In this document: positions 9,901 through 19,296 of the stretch, piece by piece | Position numbering within the stretch: position 1 is the first letter of the stretch | Layout of the letters: every line of letters begins with the position of its first letter | Assembly: GCA_946965045.2 (NCBI GenBank) | Contig: OX337229.1 | Span: 5,208,001-5,272,000 of the forward strand | Origin: Epithemia pelagica | Taxonomy: Eukaryota > Bacillariophyta > Bacillariophyceae > Surirellales > Surirellaceae | DNA: 64,000 bases | Direction: 5' to 3' | Position numbers and translations under genes: made by a program | Notes under the pieces: model-generated | What the model was told of the DNA's origin: nothing | What the model saw: the letters and a program-made list of their open reading frames with translations, nothing else | Database searches by the model: none

Positions 9901-10530
9901 ATACACTTCGACCCACACATGATCGGTCCAATCCATGACGTAGCGGGTTTCCAATCCCATGGCCCGACAATACAAGCCAAACAAATTGGCATATTCTCCA
10001 CATCGACCACACCGTGTTTCGTACAATTTGGCCACGGCATTGTAGCGAGGAAAACATGTGACGGCGTCACAGAGAGAGCATCGATACACTTCGACGCGTG
10101 AGGCACGGCCCTTACGTTCTTCGGGTGTTTCCGGAGGACGACTGCCTTGGGGGACCATAAAGTCCTCCCTCTTGTAGTTGTTGTTGGTAGTATTGGAAGG
10201 ACAGTCCGGATTGGAGCAGGCTGGTTGATTGACCCATGTCATGACATCTTGTTGGAAATACCGCGCCAATCGTTGCACAAAGATCACCGTCTCGGCGGAA
10301 CTACTACTTGGACCAAACAATTGTTGCAATTCCACCAGTCGTTGGGCGTCGGCCGTTTGATAGTCTGGAACATTACTCGCAGTGCCACGCAATTGCGACC
10401 AAGGCACTTGGGCACGAATTCGTTCCATGGTCTCGACCGACTCTTCCCAGGCTTTTACCGTTTGCACTCCTTGTACCATGCGACGGTACAAGGGATGCTC
10501 CGATAACAACTCCTCGTCTTCTTGGTTCAT
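6991..10530 (-). CDS. Peptide:N-glycanase fused to thioredoxin-like and PUB domains
   Basis: 1179 residues in one exon. Cytosolic peptide:N-glycanase removes N-glycans from misfolded glycoproteins in ER-associated degradation. Residues about 85-250 are the transglutaminase-like core: zinc Cys pairs CSNPDC (105/110) and CSLC (151/154), catalytic Cys177 in CGRCGEYAN, His204 in DWTDHVWVEVY and Asp221 in MVDACEG. A LSGSTEW segment near 347-353 follows the core, as in NGLY1. Residues about 830-970 are a nucleoredoxin-type thioredoxin fold with WCGPC at 848-852. A Glu-rich linker (1020-1036) leads to a PUB-type domain at about 1085-1165, which in NGLY1 binds p97/VCP and is N-terminal. The frame is open further upstream into the tRNA gene, so the start must be internal. 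ATG 10528-10530 is chosen; ATG 10600-10602 is an alternative adding 24 residues. Confidence 0.85.
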   Translation of the reverse strand: MNQEDEELLSEHPLYRRMVQGVQTVKAWEESVETMERIRAQVPWSQLRGTASNVPDYQTADAQRLVELQQLFGPSSSSAETVIFVQRLARYFQQDVMTWVNQPACSNPDCPSNTTNNNYKREDFMVPQGSRPPETPEERKGRASRVEVYRCSLCDAVTCFPRYNAVAKLYETRCGRCGEYANLFGLYCRAMGLETRYVMDWTDHVWVEVYLPQQHQWIMVDACEGVVHQPNMYEQGWGKDLCHIMAFTTTTAVDVTARYTRKFAQESFCEKRRNETQTSSELLLEQIVHSFNTTTQQQSSKSSKSTALPQELETHRHKLEQAQLEYYKTLTEWNPLVDHQHYWLGRLSGSTEWKQARHELGSHNHKNDTNTSNGSTIIPPTTISSADRIRRDLVQSVPLRWWWNQSNTTDQSTVDTISLTVNPHASNPYETICIREHQSSVQQSFQSSCAVARLPLLPSSSSSSSYVSVAVFLLPNDDKDDSTQMNGMTLCKTFACTTELDLARVIVALPLHVLVVVVGQLDPPNDAESDTNHPQAKQDDDDTKLRTVYSQRLGGFQSSWLYPSEPKTTTTDDAIVYIGQVDAHPDWTVCARGSDHPHGYNLSWQAPVVSSPSSSSVLASTTACMVQFNGTRPIPGMVVVGRLPNDMVPLAGQVLATVAQKQAAVWKFWQQQQQDEGPRIAGFTSQPGSPVYLLGMAGTTTTTNQLLWSSCSTHTHDTEPQNHDDDHNKDESTTSWTTCLVLPKVLVPHPYRISESILEAPFLEDIQKRQAMEETKKQTENNHKKDAAAAVATFQVPVDMDFLERSIGSELIFPNSANPTSGSATLRVPTKVALENCRLVGLYFSAHWCGPCRSFTPLLRDVYEAWKQERSSSGGKFQNGVEIVFVSSDRDAASFANYHGSMPWPAMPFEALPHYKSVLSTVYGVQGIPSLVILDAVSGQVVVPASSSRNEIAQVARSRNPHAMAQLLHQWMQQRVPPATIELLQLLEASCHEHTLAPSNEPVSLEKESTNSANPSTDKAEAQEDTKDVEEAEEEHVSPFFTNTLEQHSDPPQLPLPPGPHNALFQPVASPVFVGQETPTTEIWTCLDKEIRKPLLETLLKYVDNCRKRPWVVKYRRFRASQKLVDRHMTSHSHVLAWLQSPTVGLQVLFQDNDYYVCIPITLDVDALHDRLSRLLKTY

Positions 10531-10662
10531 GTTGTTGTTGTTGGTTCTTTGTGCGTCTTTTTTCGGACAGAGGGATGGAGAAGAACCGCAAAGAGTGAGC
10601 ATCTTGCACAAAAAAAGGAAAAATCTTATTGGGTTTGACGTTATTGGATTTGACGTTTTTCC

Positions 10663-10667
10663 AAAAA
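10663..10667 (-). terminator. RNA polymerase III T-run terminator of tRNA-Lys
   Basis: Directly downstream of the tRNA on the minus strand there is a run of five T residues (A5 on the plus strand), one base after the discriminator. This is the usual simple Pol III terminator. Confidence 0.65.
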
Positions 10668-10668
10668 G

Positions 10669-10741
10669 CACCCGATGTGGGGATCGAACCCACGACCACA
10701 CGATTAAGAGTCGTGCGCTCTACCGACTGAGCTAACCGGGC
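10669..10741 (-). tRNA. tRNA-Lys (anticodon CUU)
   Basis: A 73-nt cloverleaf can be folded. The acceptor stem is GCCCGGT pairing with ATCGGGT (with G-U pairs) and the discriminator is G. The D-arm is AGCTCAGTCGGTAGAGC, the anticodon arm CGACTCTTAATCG has CTT at the anticodon, and the T-arm is CGTGGGTTCGATCCCCACA. The internal A and B boxes match Pol III promoters (TAGCTCAGTCGG and GGTTCGATCC). No intron and no encoded CCA, as expected in a eukaryotic nuclear gene. It sits about 70-140 bp upstream of the N-glycanase start on the same strand. Confidence 0.96.
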
Positions 10742-11123
10742 ACCATATAATAAGGATTTTGTAAGCAATGTAAACTTGACAACTCAATGTATCACAGACC
10801 TTTGGCAAGCCACCTATTGATATACCAAGACAGGACAAGCCAGGAGCAAGTGTTTGTATCCTATAGCTAGTAGCGTTGGTAATCTAAGTAGTCGTAGTAG
10901 CAACTGCGCAAGAACGGACAGTGACTTCCAGTCGGCTCCATTGTGGCATCCCCTACACACACCAGAGTCTCGAAAGTCTTGTTGTTCCAGGATACAGGAG
11001 AGCTTGACGGTCATGGATTCTGGTTGTCGTTTCGCTGGACAGTAGGTACGGCTGGTGTCGAAGAACGATAAGATGCATGTCCGGGATCGTCCGAACACAG
11101 ATCCACGGTGACTGTGACTGGGA
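10742..11123. other. Intergenic, nothing recognised
   Basis: 382 bp between the 5' end of tRNA-Lys and the 3' end of the low-complexity protein gene. It holds the tRNA upstream region. No coding or repeat structure was recognised. Confidence 0.4.
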
Positions 11124-13250
11124 TCATGCTGGTGGTGGGACCTCTAGGTTTGGTTCCGCGTGGGTCACTTTTGGTTTCTCGTCCGTAACGGGTGGCGGTG
11201 GTTGGTGTTGCTTGAAGCAGTGGTCCAACAGTGTCGTGGAAGTGCTACTGCCATTTCCACCACCACAACAGGGTTCGGTCCACCATCCCCACAACCAGGC
11301 CGACAAACTTGTCGTCGTCGTCGTCGCGTCGGTGACCACATCTCCCGACGCCAAGGACAACCATGTTGCATCATTGGTCGCGGCACCCTTGTCGTCGTGG
11401 TCGTCGTCGGTCAATGGGGTCGTTGCCACCATCAACTCGTGCGAGCACGTATCTCCCATCGCACGAGTTGCACCTGTGGTGGAGTCCAATTCCGGCTTTT
11501 GGCTCATGGCAGGTTGTGGTTTGCCATCCTCCTGATCCTCCGGGTCGGTTTCCTCTTCGGTCGTTTCCGCTTCTTCGGTCGAATCCAACAAGGAAATGGC
11601 AAACGTTGGGTGGTGGTCGTCTTCCTCGTCGTCGTCGTCGGTATCGGCCGTTGGATCGTGGTAATATTCCGTGGGATCAAACAAGCCATTCGTGTCGTCG
11701 TTGTCGTCGTCGTCCTTGTGGTGACGTGACACGAGGTGAGGGTGCGAGTGGCACCGACGACGACGACGGCCATGACCGCCCAACAAGGAACCATCGGCCG
11801 TGGAAGGACCGCCAAAAAAAGGGTCAGATCGTGACTTGTCTGGATGGTAGTGTGTGGAATAATAGGGAGGACCGGACAGGCTGCGCATCGGTCGTGGTGG
11901 CAGAGGTCGGCGTCGTCGACTCTTGCGACGCGGCGAGGATGATGAAACAGTAGAAGACAGTCGGTGGTGTTGGGTGGTGGACGATGACAAGGACAACAAG
12001 GGCGATACCACGGCCTTGTCGTCGTCCTTGTCATCCAGATGTTGGTTGGTGGTAGTGGTGGCTGTCCTAGTAGACGAGGATACCAAGAGGGAATGTCTTT
12101 CTGTCACGGTTGGAGCAGGACCTGAATTCTCAGGTCCCCCCGTGTCGGGTGGGGGTGGCGAGGGTGGTGGAGACAAGGACACTCCTCCCTCCTGGGACGA
12201 AGATGAGGATGACGATAGCGACAACAATGGTGGTGGTGGAAGGGGAAGAACCATGGGTGGGGATTTCGTCTTGGTTTTTGGTTGTTCCGCACAAACCTGT
12301 TCTTGTTGTTCATGTGGTGATGGCGGTAGCAACAATGGCTCGGTCGGCAGTGGTGTGGTGGGCCGTGGCGAGGATGGAACCACCAGTCGCAGTGGAGCAG
12401 GACGGTCCATACCCTGCCAATGGGGCGGCACAGGACTGGTCGTGGCAATGGCGGTTGTCCTGGTTGTGGTCATCAAGGGGGGAGACGGGGGAGAGGGAGG
12501 AGGAGACGGACGCACCGTTTCCAATGGTGGTGAAGGAGGGCGAGTATCCGGACACGGAGATGGTGGTGGTTGTTCCAGATGGTTGGTTGGAGGAACCAAG
12601 AATTGCAACTCCAATTCGGCTTGCGCGAGCTCGCGTTGCAAATCGAGAATTCCACCATCCTGCGCCACATCCTCATCGTGATCCTCGTCCGAGGAGCAGG
12701 AGGACGAACCAGAGGATGCTCTCGACAGGGCAATGGTGGCGGCCGAACGAAGAACGGGTTCATGCGAGGAACAATAAAAGGAATCGAGGCTCTGATTCAA
12801 TTTGGCTTCCACGAGGCGCAAGGAGGCCTTGAATACTTTGGAAGCTGATGTATTGGGAGTCGGTGTCGGCGACTCGTGGTTCGTGTCCGTGATTGTTGTG
12901 GTTGTCAAGGGAGCCGTCGTTGTCGTCGTCGTCGTCGTGAGGCTCGTGGCAACGGATAATTTTGGAGCTCCTGGTGGTCCTCCTGGTTTGGGAGTTTCCA
13001 CGCAAGGAACCAGGGACGAATGGTGCATCGAGTGGCACGGCGAGGTTCCTTTTTGGAAGACGAGGCTGATATCTCTGGCCTCCATCACTCTGACGTCACA
13101 GTCCGTTTGATGCAATGGGTGGGTCGTTCGTCTCGTTCCTTCCTGCTCGTCCACTACTGGCTGGTGGGCACTGTGCAAAAGGGTGCTGCTGTCGCTGTTG
13201 GACTCTTGGTTGCTTGGACCATGCACAACAGATGTAACGAAAGACTCCAT
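11124..13250 (-). CDS. Low-complexity Ser/Thr/Pro/Asp-rich protein of unknown function
   Basis: 708 residues from ATG 13248-13250; the frame opens further upstream but only with a non-ATG codon. No domain is visible. The N-terminal third holds the only ordered-looking stretches: a segment around FKASLRLVEAKLNQSLDSFY and a short helical piece DLQRELAQAELELQFL. The middle is proline-rich (PPSPPPPDTGG and similar runs) and the C-terminal part has Asp/Glu-rich blocks, an Arg-rich cluster (GRRRRRC) and many Thr runs. The length of the open frame and its codon regularity argue for a real gene. Long open frames on the opposite strand here are by-products of the repetitive codons. A scaffold or nuclear protein is possible, but this is unsupported. 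Confidence 0.6.
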   Translation of the reverse strand: MESFVTSVVHGPSNQESNSDSSTLLHSAHQPVVDEQEGTRRTTHPLHQTDCDVRVMEARDISLVFQKGTSPCHSMHHSSLVPCVETPKPGGPPGAPKLSVATSLTTTTTTTTAPLTTTTITDTNHESPTPTPNTSASKVFKASLRLVEAKLNQSLDSFYCSSHEPVLRSAATIALSRASSGSSSCSSDEDHDEDVAQDGGILDLQRELAQAELELQFLVPPTNHLEQPPPSPCPDTRPPSPPLETVRPSPPPSPPSPPLMTTTRTTAIATTSPVPPHWQGMDRPAPLRLVVPSSPRPTTPLPTEPLLLPPSPHEQQEQVCAEQPKTKTKSPPMVLPLPPPPLLSLSSSSSSSQEGGVSLSPPPSPPPPDTGGPENSGPAPTVTERHSLLVSSSTRTATTTTNQHLDDKDDDKAVVSPLLSLSSSTTQHHRLSSTVSSSSPRRKSRRRRPLPPRPMRSLSGPPYYSTHYHPDKSRSDPFFGGPSTADGSLLGGHGRRRRRCHSHPHLVSRHHKDDDDNDDTNGLFDPTEYYHDPTADTDDDDEEDDHHPTFAISLLDSTEEAETTEEETDPEDQEDGKPQPAMSQKPELDSTTGATRAMGDTCSHELMVATTPLTDDDHDDKGAATNDATWLSLASGDVVTDATTTTTSLSAWLWGWWTEPCCGGGNGSSTSTTLLDHCFKQHQPPPPVTDEKPKVTHAEPNLEVPPPA

Positions 13251-14040
13251 CTTCTTCCCCGTTCTTGGAGGTTTCCAAGGCACACAAGGGAACTCTTGCC
13301 CGAATGTGGTCAATAAAGTGACGTTGCAGTTTGCAGTCGAGAAACGGTGGTCGGTCTTCAATCTGGCGCTGTCTCAAAAAGTTTATATGGGACGATCACT
13401 GGGAACGGTTGGTAATGAGCAAGACAAACTGCCTAGAGCTATTATTATTTGATGGTGATGATGATGATGATGATGATGATGAAGTTATTTCTTGTGAGGA
13501 ACTTGCACAATATTGCAACGTTGTCGTTGTGGGCGTTGTTTGTATGTGTCAAGAGCGTCCCAAGGCTTGTTTTTTGATTGGCTCCAATAATGTTCCAGCG
13601 CCAACCCGGCCGGCGGACGCGAAGGATACCTATCACTGAGTTCGGGTGACGGCGAACGCCAGCCCATTTACAGGAATCCATTCGGAAGCAACGGCTCTTC
13701 CCAACAAGAGTCGAGCATGGCGTGACGCAAGTGTCCCGGAGCGTCCTTCTAACTAATCCACGATCAAGATCAAACCATAGAGCGAACGAGAAGCCGTGGC
13801 GTCTCCCCATTTTAAATCTCTGAAATAATTGAGTCCGTTTGACGTGCCGGACACGTGTGCTCTTTCCGAACGGCAAAGGATCGATTGGTAGTTTCAACGG
13901 AAAAGGTAGGGGATAGCTTTTTTTCCCATGTTGTAGTTGTTCCTACTCCTCTATTCTAATGTCCTCAACCCATTTAGAATTGGAGAAAACGAGAAAAAGT
14001 AAAGCCTATGCTCTGAGTCTCTAGGATTTCTCTATGCATT
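13251..14040. other. Intergenic region with a trinucleotide microsatellite
   Basis: 790 bp between the low-complexity protein and the 3' end of the RTF1-like gene. It holds the promoter of the former and a (GAT)n tract near 13451. A 150-codon antisense frame exists but starts at TTG and translates the microsatellite as poly-Ile, so it is not supported. Confidence 0.45.
13451..13482. repeat. (GAT)n microsatellite
   Basis: About ten GAT units with one GGT interruption near the start. It is non-coding in the annotation given here and likely length-polymorphic. Confidence 0.9.
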
Positions 14041-17000
14041 TTATAACGTTCCATTTTCTTTGCGTTCAAAGTATTCCTCCAAGGAGATGCCTTGTCGTTT
14101 GCGCTCTCGTTTGCGTTTCTTGGCCATGGCGGCGGCAATCGAATCCGGAGCGGCTGCCCCCACAGCCACCAAGGATGCGGCAATCATGGAATGGTCCTTG
14201 GCCAAGGCTTCTTCGTCAATGACAAACTGGTGGGGTTGATTTACCGTCATGCTCGAGGACAATCCTCCGCCGCCGTCCTCTTGCACCAAATGAGGCGCCG
14301 GAACGTCCTCCTCCTCCTCTTCCATAACCGCATCTTCCGGCGCTGTACCTTCTTTGGTGTCGGAGGCATCTTGTTTCTTGCTGGAGTCTTGTCCTTCTTC
14401 CTGTTTCACGGCAGTATCACCATTTTCGTTTTCATCGTCATCGCCATCCTTGTCTTGGTCTTGTCCGACCTTCCATAGAATCTTGGGCTTGACTTTACGA
14501 CGCGCATACGGATTGAACTCGGCAGCACCTCCACCAGCAGCGTTGTTCCCAGCGTTGCTGGCTTTCGTGGCGTCCTTGTTGGCTTCTCGATCCGCTCGTT
14601 GATTTTCCGCCAACGCACGTTGATTGACCTTGGCCCAATTGCGATCTTTCGATCGAGCGTTGAGACGACGTTTCCGATCTTCCACCTCCTGCAACAGGCG
14701 TTTCTCTTCCAACTGACGCTGATCCAACAGTTCCTTGGCCTTGTTCAATTCCTCTTGCGCATCTCCTACAGCCTTGTTCAAGTCATGCTCATCTTCATTT
14801 TCACCCGCTTCCATTAACCGTGATTTGGATTCCGTCAATTTCCGTTCCGCCTCGGCCAGGCCATCTCGTGCCGCCTGGACGGCAATCGCCACCCGTGTTT
14901 GTTCAGATCCCAAATTTCCCAACGTCTTGCCCAGTTTCTTTTTCTTTTCCAAATTCCGTTCAATGTCTTCGTTGGTATACGTGTAGTTGTTGACTAAGTT
15001 GTCCTGGACACGGCGTAACTTGTTGGCTCGACGTTTGGACAAGACTTCTTGACGGATATTCTTTTGCGCATAGACATATTTTTGGACATCCTTGGCATCC
15101 GGAGGGGCATCGGAAACCAGGCTCATGGGGAATTCTCGTTCACTACTACCGAATTTCAAACGCAGCATTTGGTTGGTCGTAATCGGTTTGTCCCCCTTTT
15201 TGGTCACTGGAAATTTGTAGGTAATGTTGCCCGTCTGAACATCGACAATCTCACACAAACGATACACTTTTTCGTTGGATTCGTCTTCTCCAATAAACAG
15301 ACGGACAAAGCATTCCAACACAGCTGCCTTGAAAAAGGGCTCATTGCACCAACGAGCCAAACGGCGACGAGGAATCGTTACCATTTGATATTCTTCCAGC
15401 GAAGCTTCGACCACAGACGAATCTGCACCCTTCCCGTCCTCCCCTCCCAATTTGCCCTTTTCACCCAACGCGCCCTCTTCATCCCCGGAATCAGCCGCGC
15501 TTTGATCCAAACGTGATACGGCCCCGTCCTTGGTTGTTTCCGTAGCGTGTTGCCAAGGCGCTTCATAGTCGCCGTCCGAATCTTCATCCGAATCATCTCC
15601 AAAGTCTTCCTCACTGTCATCATCACTGTCGGCCGCTCCCGATTGTTGTTTCTGTAATTTACGATTTTTCTTCAAGGCCGCCAAGGCTGCAGCCTTTTTG
15701 CTCTTGGCACCCGTCGCATCCTTATCGCGAATGGATTCGCGTTTTCCTGCACCTGCCAATTTACGAGCCAATTCTTCATCACCTTCTGTGGCGTCTGCTG
15801 GCGTTGCCCCCGAGGATTTGGCTTTTTTCGAAGCTGGTGCCTTTACGTCGCTGTCCGATCCGCGCTTTTTGGATTTGGGTGCCTTGGAAGTGGAACCTCC
15901 TGCGCCCGCCTTGGCTTTCTTGGCTTCTCGAATAGCCTTTTTCATATCGTACTGTTCCTTCAGCTTTTCAAACCGCTCACCGAGAATAGCCTCACGTTCC
16001 AATTCTGGTAGGGAATCCAAATACTTACGATCCTCGTCGTCCCGAATCAGAGCCTCTGTATTATTTTCGTCGAGTTCCATTTCGTCTTCGCCATCATCGT
16101 CCTCGTCACTGCTAATGTCGTCGTCTCCAAAAATTTCTTCATTTTCCTCAATCACAATCTTCTTCCGTGAAGCAGCCGCTCGCTTGGGACGTGCGGGAGA
16201 TGCACTAGAGGCTTTTTTGGGAGAAGGTTTGGTCTTTTTGGCAGCTGGCTTCTTCTTTCCTTTGCTCTTCGAAGGACCTTCTTCGTAGTCATCATCGTCG
16301 TCGTCCTCTTCCGATTCTTCCTCCTCCTCCATTTCCTCTTCTTCTTCAGACTCTTCTTCTTCCTCCTCCTCCTCCTCTTCTTCTTCGGATTCCTCTTTTT
16401 TACGGCGTAACTGCTTACCACCTGCAGGAGACCGACTTATAGAAACAGGTTGCTTTTTCTTGGGAGATGCCGTAGCTTTCCCCTTTTTCGCTTCCGCTTC
16501 CGGTCGTCTCAGTTGTTTGCCACGGGGAGCTGTGGTGACTTTATTGGCAGCACCTTTTTTGGTTGTTGCTGTCTTGGTCTCCGATTCGTCCTCCTCTTCG
16601 TCCTCCTCTTCCGATGCCTTGGGAGAAGCGCGTAATTGTTTGCCACGAACCACAGGTTTCACGACTTTCTTACTGGAGCTTGCTGCCTTTTTCGGTGGAG
16701 CACTTGCTTTGGGTTCCTTTTCTTCTTCGTCGTCGTCTTCATCATTTTGTGTTGGTGGACGTAGTTGCTTTCCTCTGCGAGGACTTGGTTGTACCTTTAC
16801 TGTAGGCTTAATGGAGGAAGATGGTTTGGGTGCCGCAGCCGCCTTTGAATCCGTTGTTTCCTTGGCCTGAGGGGGGCGCAGTTGTTTGCCACGACCGACA
16901 GGTTTTGCTACAACTTGTTGCGTTTTGGTTTCCTTGACTGGAGGTTCTTCTTCCTCCTCCTCTTCTTCGTCATCCTCATCCGAATCCTCTACTTCGTCTC

Positions 17001-18377
17001 CGGGAGGTGGCCGCAAGAGAGACAACATTTTCCCACCTCCCCGAGGAACTACACGAATCGGTTGTTGTGGTGGTGGTGGTGCCGGTGCCGGAGCTGCCGG
17101 TGTAGGTGCCACAACTGCTTCAGGTTGTGTGTGTAGATTGTCTTCTTTGGCAGCTGCCGTCAAGTCTTCAACCTCCATGGCCGACCCTTTCCCTTCCTGA
17201 TCCTCGTCCTCATCTTCCTCGTCGTCTTCTTGAGGTGGAGGCTGCATGCGCATCAAACTTTTCCCGCCACCGCGGCGAGCCACTTGCACGGTTTGCGTTC
17301 GAGGAGGCTCCGGTGCTTCTTCTTCCTCATCATCGTCCTCGTCTTCTTCGTCCTCAGCTGGTGGTGGTCGCATCCTCATTAAACTCTTACCACCCCCACG
17401 CGGGTGGTGGGCTACTTGTACTCGTTCCACAGTGGGCTCTTTTGAGGCATGATTGTCGTCGCCATCTTTGAGGTCTTCGTCGTCATCCTCAAGTTCTTCA
17501 TTTTCGTCGTCGTCATCTTCTTCTTCTGGTGGAGGAGGCATGCGCATCAGGCTTTTTCCTCCACCCCGGGGCGCAACCTGTACTCGTTGTACCTGCGCTG
17601 GCTCTTGCTCTGCCTCCTTCAAGTCCTCTTCATCGTCCTTGAGTTCCTCGTCTTCGTCATCATCATCGTCGTCATCCTCCTCATGTGCAGGTGGAGGCAT
17701 TCGAAGAAGACTCTTACCACCACCTCGTTGCGCTAGTTGCACACGATGAACGGGTGCTGCGGGTTCTTCTTCTTCATCGTCATCGTCTTCATCGTCATCT
17801 TCGTCCTCTTCTTCCGCAGGTGGTCGCATTCTCATCAAACTCTTCCCGCCGCCTCGAGGATGATGATGTTGCTGAGGTTGTACCCGAACCGGCTCGGTCT
17901 CTTCCTCCTCGTCGTCCTTCAAATCTTCTTCATCGTCTTTGAGTTCTTCGTCCGAATCATCCTCGTCGTCGTCGTCCGCAGGCCTGCATTAGTGTCAATC
18001 AACAGTTTTATGTAAGTTCACCTCTTCATCAAGACACTTCCTCCAGAACTCGGACCAGCAGAATGCAACGCTTGCTTGTTGTTGTCTTTCTCTCCACTTA
18101 CCCCGGTGGTCGGAGATATTTCCCTCCCGCAGGTCGTTGAAATTGCTTGCCACCCCCTCGAAAGGCTACGGCAGCTGCGGCATGCGGTTGGGACGGAGGC
18201 TGCGTTTCCAAGCGCTCTTCCTCTTCTTCTTCGTCATCCTCGTCGTCGTCATCGTCATCGTCCGAATCCGATTCGTCGTCGACTGGGCCTCCTCCTTGGG
18301 GTGGACGAAAATACTTGCCGCCACCGCCACTGCCCATGGCACTCAATTGTTTGCCTCCCCCACGGCTGGGAGCCACA

Positions 18378-18410
<33 letters not shown>

Positions 18411-18619
18411 GGCCGCGAACTGGGTTCGTCCGAATCGTCATCGTCGTCAAACCGCCGTTTTTGTTCGCCAGGAAAGGTACGACGAATGTTGGGCTGTGAC
18501 CGACAACAACATACAAGCAAACCCCGAATCCAACGGTTTATGGTCGGTGCAAAGAAAGGATCAAAGAAATGAGTCGTTGGAGCAAGACAATCAAGTCTAC
18601 CAATCCTTTCGTGCTCCAT
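14041..18619 (-). CDS. RTF1-like Plus3-domain protein with an N-terminal array of RGGGK motifs
   Basis: Exon 1 (18102-18619) and exon 2 (14041-17983) are joined by a 118-bp intron (donor GTAAGT, acceptor ATGCAG) that keeps frame. RTF1 is a Paf1-complex subunit that stimulates transcription elongation and histone H2B ubiquitylation. A Plus3 domain encoded near 15000-15390 shows IPRRRLARWCNEPFF, ECFVRLFIG, YRLCEIVDV and LKFGSSEREFPMSLVSD, as in RTF1. It is followed by coiled coil and a basic C-terminus. The N-terminal half is unusual: about 15 copies of a motif like RGGGKSLMRMPPP, later RGKQLRPP, separated by Asp/Glu-rich linkers, plus a ten-Gln run. The start is uncertain. ATG 18617-18619 gives a Cys-rich leader. 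Alternatively, an ATG-only exon at 18675-18677 could splice (donor GTACGT) to 18493, giving MPNIRRTFPG at the N-terminus. Confidence 0.8.
18379..18410 (-). repeat. CAA-type trinucleotide run encoding poly-Gln
   Basis: About ten uninterrupted triplets within exon 1 of the RTF1-like gene encode a ten-residue Gln tract before the first RGGGK motif. Confidence 0.85.
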
Positions 18620-19296
18620 TTGGAAATGGTACCTTTTGGACTGTTTGGAAGACCAGTTTCGACACACGACGTACCATCTTATAACAATACCTCCACGATA
18701 ATCAATTTAGATTCCCTATACGAAAAGGAGCAGAGAGAACTCTGGACGTGGGAGAGAAGCAACACCGACAAGGCACAGCAACGGGTCCACCCAGATGTAC
18801 TTGATCATTGTGGCATCTCGCTTATCCTAAACCCAGGCGCTTACTGGATATATCGTTCATATACTTCTTCTAACCTCTTATGCTTGAATCTCTGAGGATT
18901 TGAGCAGTCGCAGATAAAGGAATAGCACTACTTTTCATTACGCTTCAGCAACTTTGCGTCACGTTTGGTCGTGATACATATGTGTGATCTTCGACAAATT
19001 GTACCTTTGCGACACAGGTGCGACGCAATAAATATTACCGTGAGGGAGTACCATATTATCCTTTTTTTTGGTGTGACAGATCGAAGTTGCTCTGAAAAGA
19101 GGATCCATCCCATGACGATGGAGGAACTACCACTACGATAGGTCGTGTTCCAAAACGTCCTGTTGTGGCACATCCTATTCGAGTAGATTCAAAGGGTGTT
19201 ATTATGTATCCAAACAGATTTGTCGGCTGCTGCCACTGCTGTGGAATGGGCAGACTCTTGACCTTCTACATTTCTCTAGCCTTGGGCTTGTTGTTG
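18620..19296. other. Spacer upstream of the RTF1-like gene
   Basis: 677 bp. It holds the RTF1-like promoter and possibly a very short first exon (ATG at 18675-18677). The rest has no protein-like frame. It ends at the stop codon of the first ABC-transporter paralogue, which is transcribed in the same direction. Confidence 0.4.

Noticed and set aside
10531-10701. Upstream extension of the N-glycanase frame
   Set aside because: It runs into the tRNA-Lys gene and its terminator on the same strand, so cannot be coding.
11077-13110. Several long plus-strand open frames opposite the low-complexity protein
   Set aside because: They are by-products of the repetitive triplets of the minus-strand gene, give Val/Trp/Gly-rich nonsense and change frame often.
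13445-13897. 150-codon minus-strand frame
   Set aside because: Starts with TTG and translates the (GAT)n microsatellite as poly-Ile.
14092-18015. Long plus-strand frames with poly-Ser and poly-Leu opposite the RTF1-like gene
   Set aside because: Complement of GAA/GAT-rich codons; no independent protein character, and the minus strand has the Plus3 domain.
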